Part shown: positions 50,665 through 60,265 of the stretch, piece by piece
Layout: every line of letters begins with the position of its first letter
Numbering within the stretch: position 1 is the first letter of the stretch
From: Azospirillum halopraeferens DSM 3675
GTDB taxonomy: Bacteria; Pseudomonadota; Alphaproteobacteria; Azospirillales; Azospirillaceae
Reading direction: 5' to 3'
Assembly: GCF_000429625.1 (NCBI RefSeq)
Contig: NZ_KE386928.1
Location: forward strand, 207,125 to 271,124
DNA: 64,000 bases
Notes under the pieces: generated by a model
Told to the model about the DNA's origin: nothing
What the model saw: only the letters and a program-made list of their open reading frames with translations
Databases searched by the model: none
Program-made: the position numbers and the translations under genes

Positions 50665-52668
50665 CTATTCGGCGGCGGTGGCCGTGTCGGCAACGGTCAG
50701 CAGCGGCCGGGTGCCGGCCGGGCCGGCGGGCGCGCCCAGCAGCAGGGGACGGTCCGTGGCGGGCGGTTCGTAGACGGCCGGCAGCGTCACCACGATGCGG
50801 GTGCCCGTGCCGGGGGTGCTGGACACCTCAATGTCGCCGCCGAGCATGGCACAGTAGTGGCCGACCAGCGTCAGCCCGAGCCCGGCGCCGGGAATCTTGC
50901 CACCCTTGTGGAGCCGGCTGCTGCCCTGGACGAATGCCTGGAACAGACGCCCCGTCTGGGCCGGCGGGAAGCCGATGCCGGAGTCCGTCACCGTGAACCG
51001 CACCCAATCGGCTCCGTCGCGGCCGATCCGTTCCGCATCCAGGGTCACGCTGCCGCCGCGGGTGAACTTGCAGGCGTTGTCCAGCAGGTTCAACAGGATC
51101 TGGCGCACCTTGGTGAAGTCACTGGACATCCCGCCCGGTGTCTGCCCGGTCGTGGTGGTCAGGGTGTTGCCGTTCAGATCGGCCAGGGACAGGCTGCGCT
51201 CGCGCACCTCGGCGACGAGGCGGGCGACGTCGAAATCCTGGACGCAGACGTCCATGGCGCCGGCTTCGATCCGGGCGTAGTCGAGGATGCCGTCGATCAG
51301 CGCCACGAGCTGCTCACCCGACCATTGGATGGCCTCCACCTCGTTGGCCAGTTCCCCGACGCCCAGGCGGTGCAGTTCGCTCATCAGCGTTTGGCTGGCG
51401 TCGACGATGGTGTTCAGCGGCCGGTGCAGCTCCTGCCCCATGTTGACCAGGAAATCCGTCTTGGCGGCGCTGTCGGCCTCGGCCCGCTCCTTTTCCGCCA
51501 GCAGGCGGGATTGCAGCTCTTCCGCTTCGCGCTTGACGCGCTCCAGGGCCACGGTGTTGGCGCGCAGCAACTCCACGGAGCGGGCCATGGCCCCCAGCTC
51601 CGTCGTCTCGGCCAGCACGGGCAGCGTGTTGACCGTGTCCCGCCCGGCGGCCAGATCGGCCATGGCCGTGCTCATGATCCGCACCGGCCGGGTGACGCTG
51701 CGCGCGACGAACCAGGTCATCACCAGCCCCAGGGCCAGCACGCCGCCGCCCACCCACAGTGCGGCACCCGCATAGCCGCCCATCTCCGCGGCGAGGCCGC
51801 TGCGCAACGCCGACGCCGATGCCGCGGCGCGGCTGCGCACCTCGGCGATGCGGTCGAGGACCAGGGCGGCGTTGGGTGCCAGGGCGCGGTCGCGCAGGGC
51901 GTCCTCCTCCCCCAGCATCTCGGCGATACGGTCCAGCATGGCGTCGGCGCTGTCCAGCATGCCCGACACTTCGAAGATGAGCTGGCGGGTGCCGGGCACC
52001 CAGAGATAGCGGTTCATCTCCGCCAGGCGGCCGCGCGCCGCGTCCAGTTCGCTGCGCATGCGCTCCGCGTCGTCGGGCGAGCGGCGGTCCACATAGCGCA
52101 CCGCATGGTCCTGCATCAGCAGGACGGCAATGGCCGCGTCGCCGGCGAGGGTAGCGGAATCGACGCCGCCGGCGTCCTTCAGCCGGCCCAGATGCTCCCG
52201 CATCTGGGCGACGAGCGGTTCCAGGGTCTCCAGGGCCAGGCGGTCGCGGTCGCCGCGCAGCTCCGCCAGCCCGGCAAAGCCGGTCCAGTATCCCTCCAGC
52301 CCGTTGCGCGCCTCCGCCACCGCCCGCGCGTCGGCGGGTGCGGTGACCAGGCGGGCGAGGGCGTCGAGTCGCTCCTGCACGGCGTCGCGTTGGGCGGCGG
52401 CGTTCGTGAAGCCGTCGGCCGTGGGGGCGGCCAGATGATCGTGCACGGCGGCCGTCAGTTCGCGCATGGCGATGCCGGCGTCGACGGCGGCCCGTTCGGC
52501 ATCGGCGGCGGCCGAATAGCCCTCCACCTCCCGTGTCATGCCGGTGAGAGCCGCGAGCCCGATCAGCGCGAGCACCGCCACCAGGGCAAACGACACCGCG
52601 AATCCCGTGGCAATGCGCATTGCCACGGTCATTTCGCCGAGCCTGGGCAGGGGGCCGAACCGTTTCAC
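50665..52668 (-). CDS. Sensor kinase-like protein lacking the phospho-acceptor His
   Basis: 667 residues, GTG start with GGAG at -9. A TM helix (~16-40), a long periplasmic helical region (~45-330), a second TM (~333-355), HAMP and coiled coil, a HisKA-like helix, then HATPase (N box LLNLLDNACKFT, G1 DSGIGFP, G2 GAGLGLTLVGH). The H box reads NMGQELHRPLN: the phospho-acceptor His is Gln at residue 412 (CAG), and a different His follows at 415. The ATPase part looks intact. It is convergent with the 50250 gene and lies after a CheY-like gene on the same strand. It may work as a pseudokinase scaffold or phosphatase. Confidence 0.85.
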   Translation of the reverse strand: MKRFGPLPRLGEMTVAMRIATGFAVSFALVAVLALIGLAALTGMTREVEGYSAAADAERAAVDAGIAMRELTAAVHDHLAAPTADGFTNAAAQRDAVQERLDALARLVTAPADARAVAEARNGLEGYWTGFAGLAELRGDRDRLALETLEPLVAQMREHLGRLKDAGGVDSATLAGDAAIAVLLMQDHAVRYVDRRSPDDAERMRSELDAARGRLAEMNRYLWVPGTRQLIFEVSGMLDSADAMLDRIAEMLGEEDALRDRALAPNAALVLDRIAEVRSRAAASASALRSGLAAEMGGYAGAALWVGGGVLALGLVMTWFVARSVTRPVRIMSTAMADLAAGRDTVNTLPVLAETTELGAMARSVELLRANTVALERVKREAEELQSRLLAEKERAEADSAAKTDFLVNMGQELHRPLNTIVDASQTLMSELHRLGVGELANEVEAIQWSGEQLVALIDGILDYARIEAGAMDVCVQDFDVARLVAEVRERSLSLADLNGNTLTTTTGQTPGGMSSDFTKVRQILLNLLDNACKFTRGGSVTLDAERIGRDGADWVRFTVTDSGIGFPPAQTGRLFQAFVQGSSRLHKGGKIPGAGLGLTLVGHYCAMLGGDIEVSSTPGTGTRIVVTLPAVYEPPATDRPLLLGAPAGPAGTRPLLTVADTATAAE

Positions 52669-52812
52669 GCCAACTCCGTACTCTCGCCGACCGGCATCCG
52701 GTCCGCCCGATGCGTCCGCATCCGGACCGATCGGTGCGGCGGCGGGATTGTACAGGCATGGGCAGCGGGCGGGAACAGACAAGTCGCGGTCGCGGCGATC
52801 CCCTGCGGCTGT

Positions 52813-53217
52813 TCAACGCACTGCCAGGAGCCGGTCCAGCCGCTCCTTGAGGGAGGCCCGGGCGGGCGGCTTGACGACGAAGCCGTTGACCCCCAACGCC
52901 ATGGCTTTCTTCACGATTTCCGATTCGGCGTGGTTGGTCAGGAAGATCACCGGCGTGCCGGCGCAGGCGCCGTGCGGGTCGGACCGCAGGCTGGCCAGGA
53001 ACTGCAGGCCGCCGACCGGCCGCATGTCGATGTCACAGATGATCACGTCGGGGGCGGTGCGGGCGCACTCTTGCAGGCCGGTTTCGCCGTCGGTCGCCTC
53101 GGCCACCGACCGGAATCCGATCTGCATGAGGATCTGCACGATCGTGCGGCGGACGAACGGCTGGTCCTCGATGACGAGGATGCGATGGCGCGCGTAATCG
53201 TCCGGTGTCCGGTCCAT
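52813..53217 (-). CDS. Single-domain response regulator (CheY-like)
   Basis: 134 residues: one receiver domain. It has the acidic pair in LVIEDQP, phospho-acceptor D62 in IICDIDMRP, T in IFLTNH, and the Lys of GFVVKPP. No output domain, so it acts by protein contact. It is followed by the degenerate sensor kinase and preceded by the giant hybrid kinase (62-bp gap), which could be its phosphodonor. Confidence 0.93.
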   Translation of the reverse strand: MDRTPDDYARHRILVIEDQPFVRRTIVQILMQIGFRSVAEATDGETGLQECARTAPDVIICDIDMRPVGGLQFLASLRSDPHGACAGTPVIFLTNHAESEIVKKAMALGVNGFVVKPPARASLKERLDRLLAVR

Positions 53218-53279
53218 GGGGTGGGTCCTCCGCGACGGCGCGTCGCCCCGGTCATTCCAGGCGCCCAGACATATCAAGG

Positions 53280-56200
53280 TTATTGCCGGACGGGCAACCG
53301 CGGCGTCCCGCGGCCGGGCGATGGACGGGTCCGCAGCCCGGCGCGGATCGCCGCACCGACGCGGCGGAAGGCGCCGGGCAGGGCCGCGGCGTGGCGGCGT
53401 GCCGCGGCGAGGTCGCCGCCCGCCGCCGCGGTTTCGATGCGCGAGCACAGCGCCGCCAGCTCCGCCGCGCCGGCGGTGCGCGCCGCCCCGGCTGCACTGT
53501 GGGCGGCGCGGCGGCCCTCGGCGGCGTCGCCGCGCTCCAGCTCGGCGGTCACCGTCTCCACCAGCGGAGCCGTGGTGTCGAGGAAGAAGTCCAGCAGGTC
53601 GCGCGCCGCCTCGACGCTGCCGAAGGTGGCAACCACATGATCCAGGTCCAGGACGGCGGGCCGGGCGGAGTCCGGCCCTGCGGTGACGGTGAACGGCGGG
53701 GCCGGCGGGATCGCGGCGCCGGCATCCGTGGGGCGGCGCAGAGGCAGGGCGCCGGGCAGCCAGCGGGCGATGCAGCGCGACAGGCTTTGCAGGTCCACCG
53801 GCTTCGACAGGTAATCGTCCATGCCCGCGGCGAAACAGCGCTCCGCCTCCCCGGTCAGGGCGTTGGCGGTCAGCGCCACGATGGGCAGGTGGCCGCCGCC
53901 GTCCCGTTCGCGCCGGCGCACCCGCCGGGCCAGTTCGTAGCCGTCCACCTCGGGCATGAAGCAATCGGTCAGCAGCAAGCCGTGGTGACGGCTTTGCAGG
54001 GCATGCCATGCCTCGCGGCCGTTGCCGGCGACCTCGCAGGCGAAGCCGAGCTGTTCGAGCTGCATGCGCACCACCACCCGGTTGGTCGGGTTGTCCTCGG
54101 CCACCAGGATCAGCGCCCCCGCGGCCAGCGCCTCTTCGGGCGGCGGCGGGCGGACGGCGCCGAGCACCCCGGCGGCGGCCACTCCGCACGGGGAATCGGG
54201 GGCGGCCCGTCCGGCCGCGCGTGCCACCGCCGCCCACAGGGCGTCGCGCCGCACCGGCTTGCGCAGAACCTCAGCCGCCCCGGCGGCACGGGCCGCGGCG
54301 GCCGCGGCCGCTCCGTCATCAGTGGTGACCACGATCAGGGCGGTGCCATCCGGCACCGGCAATCCGGCGCCCGCCGCCCCCCGGCCGGCATCGTGGTCCA
54401 GCACGACCGCATCGAAGGGGCGGCCCCCGGGGCGCGGGGCGGCAAGGGCCGCCGCCGCCGCGTCGGCGTCGGCGGCCGTCGTCACCCGGGCGCCGGCGGT
54501 GGCCAGCGCCTCGGCGAACGCCTCGCGCACCGGTGGGGTGTCATCGACCACCAGCACGTCCAGCCCGTCCAGGTCGACGGCGCCGGCGGCGGTGCCGGTC
54601 GCGACGGGCGCCAGCGGCACCTCGAACCAGAAGGTGGAGCCCGCGCCGGGGGTGGCCGTGACGCCGATGGTGCCCCCCATCAGCTCCACCAGCCGGTGGC
54701 AGATGGACAGGCCGAGGCCGCTGCCGCCGAAGCGGCGGGTGGTCGAGGCGTCGGCCTGGGTGAAGGGCTGGAACAGGCGGGCCTGCTGCTCGGCGCTGAG
54801 GCCGATGCCGCTGTCGCTCACCTCGAAGCGCACGCGATCGTCGTCCGCCCCGGTGCCGATGCCGGGCCGGGCGGTCACGGTGACGAAGCCGCGCTCGGTG
54901 AACTTGATGGCGTTGCCCACCAGGTTCAGCAGGATCTGGCGCAGCCGGACCGGATCGCCCATGCGCCGGTCCCGGCCGTCCAGCGACACCCGCGTGGCAA
55001 GGTCGAGGCGCCGTTCGCGCGACCGCGCGGCCATCAGGTCGGCCACCCCTTCCACGATGTCGGGCACCGAGACGGGGACCGCTTCCAGGCCCAGATGGCC
55101 GGCCTCGATCTTGGAGAAGTCGAGGATGTCGTCGATGATGGTCAGCAGGGCCGAGGCGGAATCCCGCATCACCGCCAGGATGGTGCGCTGTTCCCCGTCC
55201 AGCGGCGTGCGGTCCAGCACCTCCAGCATGCCCAGCACGCCGTTCATCGGGGTGCGGATCTCGTGGCTCATGGTGGCGAGGAAGGTGGATTTGGCGCGCG
55301 CCGCCGTTTCCGCCTGTTCCTTGGCCTGGCGCAGCGCCTCTTCGGCGCGGTTGCGCTCGGTGACGTCCTGGGCGATCCCCTCCACGCCGATCACCCGGCC
55401 GGCGTCGTCGTGCACGGGGATCTCCGCCACCTGCATGCGCCGCACGCCGCCGTCGCTGTGGAGATAATCGGTTTCGAACACCACCTGGCCGCCGGGACAC
55501 CCCTGCATGCCCTGCGGTCGACCGGCCGGCAGGTAGGGGGCGGGGCGCCCGATCACCGCGTCGCGGGCATAGCCCAGCACGTCGGTCACCGACGGGCTGA
55601 CATACTGGACGCGGCCGTCCGGGTCGTGGGCGTAGATGACGTGGGACTTCAGGTTCTCCACCAGGCGGCGGTAGCGCCGTTCGCTGTCGCGCAGCGTCGC
55701 CTCGGCGCGTTTGCGCTCGCTGATGTCCAGCATGACGCCGACGAAGCGGACCGGGCGGCCGGTGGCGTCGCGCTTGACCCGGCCGAAATCCTCCACCCAC
55801 ACCCAGCCGCCGTCCCGGTGGCGCAGCCGGTAGGTCGCCGTGTAATGGTCGGTGTTGCCGGCGAGGTAGACGGCCGCGGCGGCGCGCACACCCGGCGCAT
55901 CGTCCGGATGGAGCAGCGATTCCCAGGTTCCGGGTCCGGGAGTGAAGGTGCGGGGATCGCTGCCCAGCAACCGGTGGTATTCGTCCGACCACCAGACCCG
56001 GCCGTCCACCAGGTTCTCGTCCCACACCGCCGCACGGGTGGCCAGCACCGCCAGGTCGAGGCGCTCGCGGCTCTCCCGCAGTTCCGCGGCGGCCCGCCGC
56101 CGTTCGGAGATGTCGGCGTAGGTGAAGATGTAGCCGCCGTCGGGCGTCGGGCCGCCGCGCGCCGCCAGCGTGGTGGTGCCGGCCAGCACGATCTCGCGGT

Positions 56201-58796
56201 CCAGGGGCTCGCCGCGCCGGACGCAGTTGGTGATGAGGGTGATGGAGTCCTCCGCCGTGCCGGCCGGCATGTCGCCGCACGCCGCCTTGAAGCGCAGCAG
56301 GTCGGGCAGGGCCGGGCGGTCGGCCAGAAGGGAATCGGGGAAGGCCCACAGGTCGCGGAAGCCGCGGTTGAACTGCATCAGGCGCAAGGAACGATCGAAC
56401 ATGGCCACGCCCGCGGGCATGGCGTCGAACAGGGCCTGGAGCCGGGCGTTGCGGGCGGCCGCCGCCTCTTCGGCCTCCACCCGGGGGGTCACGTCGGCGG
56501 CGGTGATCTGAACCGCCGGCTCGCCCATCCAGTCGATGGTGCGGGTCGCCACATCGACCCAGATGCACGTGCCGTCGCGCCGCCTCAATCGGCCGCGACG
56601 CGAGCCGCCGCCGCCGTCGGCGTCGGCCTCGGCCGACAACGGTCCGCGGTAGAGGGCATGGTCCGCCTCCTCCGGCGGGACCAGCGAGTCGAACAGCGAC
56701 AGGTTGAGGAGTTCGCGCGGGTCGTCGTAGCCCGCCATCGCGGCGAAGGCGCGGTTGACGAACAGGGCGCGCCCGTCGCGCCGGATCAGGATGCCCTGGA
56801 CCGATCCTTCGATCAGGTCGCGGAAGCGCGCCTCGCTCTCGCGCATGGCCCGCAGGGCGCGGGTGCGGTCGGTGATGTCGGTGAGGGTGATGACCCAGCC
56901 GCCCTCGGCGCGCGGCGAGCAGCGCAGCTCCAGGTCGCGTCCCTCCACCGTGTGATAGATCTGTGAGTACGGCTCGTGCCGGTGCACGAAGGACAGGCGC
57001 TCCTCCACGAAGGTCGCCGGGTCCGCCCCGGGGAAGAAGCCGTTTTCCAGCCCGTAGCGCAGCAGCTTGTCCATCCGCCCGCGGGCGGTGATCTCCTCGG
57101 CGGACAGGTTCCAGTATTCGCAGTAGCGCTGGTTGAACACGCGGATCTGCAGGTCCTCGTCCATCATTATGATGGCGCTGGGCATTGCCTCGAAGGCGGC
57201 GCGCAGTTGCAGCGCCGTCTCCGCCGCCTCGGCCTCGGCGCGCACGCGCTCGCTCACGTCGACCACCGTGGTCTGCACCGCCGGGGCGCCCATCCAGTCC
57301 ACCATGCGGTCGATGGACTCCACCCACACGGTGGAGCCGTCCCGGCGCAGGCTGCGCACGCGGGTGATGCCGCCGTCGCCGCGGCCGTGGAGCACCCGGA
57401 AATAGCGCTGCCAGGACCGTGCCCGCTCCTCCGGCGCCACGAGGCTGCGCAGACTTCCCGACGCCATCACCGCCTCGGCATCGGTGAACCCGAAGACGCG
57501 GGCGAAGGCGTCGTTGGCGAACAGGGGGCGGAAGCCGCGGTGCACGAGGATGCCCTGGATCGACCCCTCGATCAGGCCGCGGAAGCGCCGCTCGCTGCCG
57601 GCCAGGTCCCCTTCGCGGCGGCGGATCTCGGTGACGAAGTAGTCCGCGGCGCGGGCCATCCCGCCGATCTCGTCGCGGCCGCCGTCGGCGATGTGGGCGG
57701 GCCGGCCCTCCATCAGGTCCTGCATGCCGTCGCGCAGCCGGCGCAGCCGGCGGACGACCGACAGGTGGATGAACAGGGCGATGCCCGGCGCCGCCAGCAG
57801 GCACAGCCCAGCCAGCAGGGCCAGCCATTCGCTCTGCCGCGCCAGGGCCAGGCCCAGCGTCTCGTTGGTGGCCGCCACGTCGTCGCGCACCGCCGCGGCC
57901 AGTTCGCCCACCGCGGCGGACAGGCGTTCGGCGGCCCGGCGGTTTTCCGCCACCAGCGCCCGGCCTTCCGCCGCCTGGTCGGCAAGGCGGCCGGCGTTGA
58001 CCAGCAGGCCGCCGGGGCCGGCGGCGATGGCGCGCAGCTCCGCGTGCAGGCTGCCGATCCGCCGCCGGAAGTCGGGGGAGCCGGACTCCCGCAGCAGCTC
58101 GTTCAGGCGGGCGAGGTCGGTCATCGCCGCTGCCCGCCGCACCGCCGTGCGGTCGGGGTCGGGGTCGGCCGACGCGGCGAACAGCAGCAGCAGCAGCCGG
58201 TCCGTCGCTTCGAAGGCCCGGCGCAGCCGGTCCTGCTCCGCCAGCGCGGCGTCGCGCAGCACCGGGTCGCCGCCGTGGATCGCCCGCTCCAGCACCGCCC
58301 GGCGCGACTCGGCGGTGTCGCGCATCCGCCCGAACACGACCATGAACCGTTCCATGCCCGTGCGCAGTGCGTCCTCAATGGCCAGGCGGCGGACGACCAG
58401 CCGCTCGATGGCGCGCACGCTCTCCACCAGCGCGTCCTGGCGCGCGGCGATGGCGCCGGCCATCCCGTCCTCCACCGGGCGGGCGGCGGCGAGGCGGCGG
58501 ACCAGCGCATCGAGGCTGCGCTGCTGCTCGGCGGCGTCGGCCATCACGTCGCGCCGCTCGCGGTCGCTGCCGGCCAGCAGCAGCGCCGGGGCGCGGCCGA
58601 TCAGCGCCTCGCTGCGGCGGCCCAGCTCGGCCGCCACCATCATGGTGTCGATCTGCGAGGAGGCGACGTGGTCGAAGCTGTTCCTGAAATCGCCCAGAGC
58701 CAGAATCGCGGTGACGCACGCGGCCAGGGTCAGCACCGCCATGCCGACGACGCCGGCCAGCAGCCGGAACGTGACGCCGAAGCGCGTGCCCGCCAT
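53280..58796 (-). CDS. Giant hybrid histidine kinase with six PAS domains
   Basis: 1838 residues. Order: TM ~9-33, periplasmic helices, TM ~320-345, HAMP, six PAS/PAC domains (~408-1155; the second and fourth of PAS_7 type, opening AAFEAMPSAIIMMDEDL and ALFDAMPAGVAMFDRSL), HisKA ATMSHEIRTPMN with H1178, HATPase (N box QILLNLVGNAIKFT, G2 GGSGLGLSI), a first receiver with D1467 in a degenerate VLDHDAG, a second canonical receiver (D1611 in LLTDCFMP), and an HPt domain with H1766 in AAHSAAGA. A complete internal phosphorelay is therefore encoded. It may sense periplasmic and cytoplasmic (redox/light/ligand) inputs. Possible output: the adjacent CheY-like protein. Confidence 0.93.
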   Translation of the reverse strand: MAGTRFGVTFRLLAGVVGMAVLTLAACVTAILALGDFRNSFDHVASSQIDTMMVAAELGRRSEALIGRAPALLLAGSDRERRDVMADAAEQQRSLDALVRRLAAARPVEDGMAGAIAARQDALVESVRAIERLVVRRLAIEDALRTGMERFMVVFGRMRDTAESRRAVLERAIHGGDPVLRDAALAEQDRLRRAFEATDRLLLLLFAASADPDPDRTAVRRAAAMTDLARLNELLRESGSPDFRRRIGSLHAELRAIAAGPGGLLVNAGRLADQAAEGRALVAENRRAAERLSAAVGELAAAVRDDVAATNETLGLALARQSEWLALLAGLCLLAAPGIALFIHLSVVRRLRRLRDGMQDLMEGRPAHIADGGRDEIGGMARAADYFVTEIRRREGDLAGSERRFRGLIEGSIQGILVHRGFRPLFANDAFARVFGFTDAEAVMASGSLRSLVAPEERARSWQRYFRVLHGRGDGGITRVRSLRRDGSTVWVESIDRMVDWMGAPAVQTTVVDVSERVRAEAEAAETALQLRAAFEAMPSAIIMMDEDLQIRVFNQRYCEYWNLSAEEITARGRMDKLLRYGLENGFFPGADPATFVEERLSFVHRHEPYSQIYHTVEGRDLELRCSPRAEGGWVITLTDITDRTRALRAMRESEARFRDLIEGSVQGILIRRDGRALFVNRAFAAMAGYDDPRELLNLSLFDSLVPPEEADHALYRGPLSAEADADGGGGSRRGRLRRRDGTCIWVDVATRTIDWMGEPAVQITAADVTPRVEAEEAAAARNARLQALFDAMPAGVAMFDRSLRLMQFNRGFRDLWAFPDSLLADRPALPDLLRFKAACGDMPAGTAEDSITLITNCVRRGEPLDREIVLAGTTTLAARGGPTPDGGYIFTYADISERRRAAAELRESRERLDLAVLATRAAVWDENLVDGRVWWSDEYHRLLGSDPRTFTPGPGTWESLLHPDDAPGVRAAAAVYLAGNTDHYTATYRLRHRDGGWVWVEDFGRVKRDATGRPVRFVGVMLDISERKRAEATLRDSERRYRRLVENLKSHVIYAHDPDGRVQYVSPSVTDVLGYARDAVIGRPAPYLPAGRPQGMQGCPGGQVVFETDYLHSDGGVRRMQVAEIPVHDDAGRVIGVEGIAQDVTERNRAEEALRQAKEQAETAARAKSTFLATMSHEIRTPMNGVLGMLEVLDRTPLDGEQRTILAVMRDSASALLTIIDDILDFSKIEAGHLGLEAVPVSVPDIVEGVADLMAARSRERRLDLATRVSLDGRDRRMGDPVRLRQILLNLVGNAIKFTERGFVTVTARPGIGTGADDDRVRFEVSDSGIGLSAEQQARLFQPFTQADASTTRRFGGSGLGLSICHRLVELMGGTIGVTATPGAGSTFWFEVPLAPVATGTAAGAVDLDGLDVLVVDDTPPVREAFAEALATAGARVTTAADADAAAAALAAPRPGGRPFDAVVLDHDAGRGAAGAGLPVPDGTALIVVTTDDGAAAAAAARAAGAAEVLRKPVRRDALWAAVARAAGRAAPDSPCGVAAAGVLGAVRPPPPEEALAAGALILVAEDNPTNRVVVRMQLEQLGFACEVAGNGREAWHALQSRHHGLLLTDCFMPEVDGYELARRVRRRERDGGGHLPIVALTANALTGEAERCFAAGMDDYLSKPVDLQSLSRCIARWLPGALPLRRPTDAGAAIPPAPPFTVTAGPDSARPAVLDLDHVVATFGSVEAARDLLDFFLDTTAPLVETVTAELERGDAAEGRRAAHSAAGAARTAGAAELAALCSRIETAAAGGDLAAARRHAAALPGAFRRVGAAIRAGLRTRPSPGRGTPRLPVRQ

Positions 58797-58906
58797 TCCT
58801 TCCCGTCCTTCGCGGTCTCAGATCCCGGGGATTTTATCAACCGACGCACGAGCGCGCGACTCCCGCGAACCGTGAGCGGCACGAACACACCCGCGGCCGG
58901 CCCGCT

Positions 58907-59293
58907 TCAACGCGTCGGACGGCGCAGTTCGAACAAAAAGGAGAGCAGTCTCGCGATAAATGCGCGTTCAGGATGTGCGTCGGCAATGGTCACCGCCCGG
59001 CCCGCATGGGCCAGCGCCGCCCGCGCGGTGGCGGCGGGATCGGGGCAGGAGGCGCCGTCGATGGTGAAGTCGGCCAGCGTGTGGGTCAGCACCTGCACCG
59101 CCTCCAGGGGCGGCAGGTGCATCAGAAGCCGGGCGGTGTGGGGAGCCGGACGGCCGCGGCCGGCGAACGCCGCCGCCACGGTGACGGGCGTGCCGTCGGC
59201 GGTCGTGCCCAGGCGAAAGGCCAGCAGCCGCGTGGCCCGCTCCTCCACCGCCGGCGACCATCCGGCGGTGAGGGTGATGAGGGGGTTGAGCAT
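58907..59293 (-). CDS. Small unrecognised protein
   Basis: 128 residues. Soluble, no signal. MLNPLITLTAGWSPAVEERA, then a strand-like GTPVTVAAAFAGRGRPAPHT and a long helical C-terminus ending FIARLLSFLFELRRPTR. It could be an alpha/beta protein with a hydrophobic end helix. It lies upstream of the giant kinase on the same strand (111-bp gap). Confidence 0.5.
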   Translation of the reverse strand: MLNPLITLTAGWSPAVEERATRLLAFRLGTTADGTPVTVAAAFAGRGRPAPHTARLLMHLPPLEAVQVLTHTLADFTIDGASCPDPAATARAALAHAGRAVTIADAHPERAFIARLLSFLFELRRPTR

Positions 59294-59374
59294 GACCGTC
59301 TCCCGCGCAGGGCCCCGCCGGTCGTGCGCGGCGCCCCGTTGTGGGAAACTAGTTCGTTCGTCTACCCAATGAAT

Positions 59375-59602
59375 TCAAGGGTTCCCGGCGGCCGGGGCCA
59401 TGACGCCCGCCGGACGGCCGTGGAAGACCGGGCCGCGGTAGTGCATCCGGCGGCGGTTCAGCGCCTCGGCGACCGGGGCGAGCTGGCGGATGACGTCGTC
59501 GCGGGACAGGCCGTCGCGGCGCAAGAGCGCCTCGGCGACGGGATCGTCGAGAAGCTCGGCAACGCGGCTGTGCCACGTCTGCCGTCTGAGCAGTCCGTTC
59601 AT
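59375..59602 (-). CDS. Small protein, unrecognised
   Basis: 75 residues. Helical N-terminal half (WHSRVAELLDDPVAEALLRR, then DDVIRQLAPVAEALNRRRM) and a short HYRGPVFHGRP motif at the end. The GTG/ATG choice is not certain; ATG 59602 has only a weak GAG upstream. Not in a clear operon; a short repeat AGTTCGTTCGT occurs on both sides of it (59351 and 59669). Confidence 0.45.
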   Translation of the reverse strand: MNGLLRRQTWHSRVAELLDDPVAEALLRRDGLSRDDVIRQLAPVAEALNRRRMHYRGPVFHGRPAGVMAPAAGNP

Positions 59603-59840
59603 GGCTGGTCTCGTTGCGTGTGGTTGCGGTGGTCGGAACCGGTCCTGCGCCGGTGACGCCAACGTAGAGTTCGTTCGTGACGGTTTCAATCCCACCCGAG
59701 GGACATGACCGGGCGGTGCCTGTTCGATGGTGTGCTTGACCGGTGCGCCGATGCCACGCCGTCGAAAGAAGGCCGCGGCGGGTGGTGCGGCGTGATACGG
59801 TCGGCGGCCGCCCTGACGGACAACCACGAAGGACCCGACG

Positions 59841-60233
59841 ATGCCCGAAGCCCTGACCCGCGCCGAGTTCGAGACCGTGTGGAAAGCGTTCCTCAAGCAG
59901 GCGGCGGGGGACTTTGTGACGCGCCGGGAATCCGACGTGCTGCGGGACGTCATCGGCAGCCAGACCGACGCCCTGCAATCGATGATCGCCGCGGTGAACC
60001 ATCTGCGCGGCGAGATCGAAGCGCTGCACGCGGGCCAGTCGGCCCTGCGCGCCCAAATCGCGGCCCTGAGCATGGTGGGGGGCACCCTGGCCCGCGGCCT
60101 GGTGGCGGCCGGCGTGCCCGAGGCGGAGGTGCGCCGCGCCGTCGAGGAGGCGTGCGCCGCCCTGCCCGAGGACGTCCGCCGCGACGGCGCGCCGGCCATC
60201 GGTGCGGTGCTGGCGGTCGTCCCCGGCGGGTGA
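59841..60233 (+). CDS. Small helical protein, unrecognised
   Basis: 130 residues. Starts ALTRAEFETVWKAFLKQAAGDF; two long helices with a coiled-coil middle (LRGEIEALHAGQSALRAQIA), then a Gly/Ala-rich end. No membrane helix or signal. It might be a small cytoplasmic adaptor or phasin-like protein. Convergent with the 60266-60958 gene. Confidence 0.5.
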   Translation: MPEALTRAEFETVWKAFLKQAAGDFVTRRESDVLRDVIGSQTDALQSMIAAVNHLRGEIEALHAGQSALRAQIAALSMVGGTLARGLVAAGVPEAEVRRAVEEACAALPEDVRRDGAPAIGAVLAVVPGG

Positions 60234-60265
60234 CCGCCGCCCCGGCCGGACCCGATCCGATCGGA

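Noticed and set aside
50515..53640. Plus-strand frame over the sensor kinase and regulator
   Set aside because: Antisense to conserved HATPase and receiver motifs; no family features.
53205..56966. Plus-strand frame of over 1200 codons opposite the giant kinase
   Set aside because: Antisense to PAS/HisKA/REC motifs; Gly/His/Arg-rich with no domain pattern.
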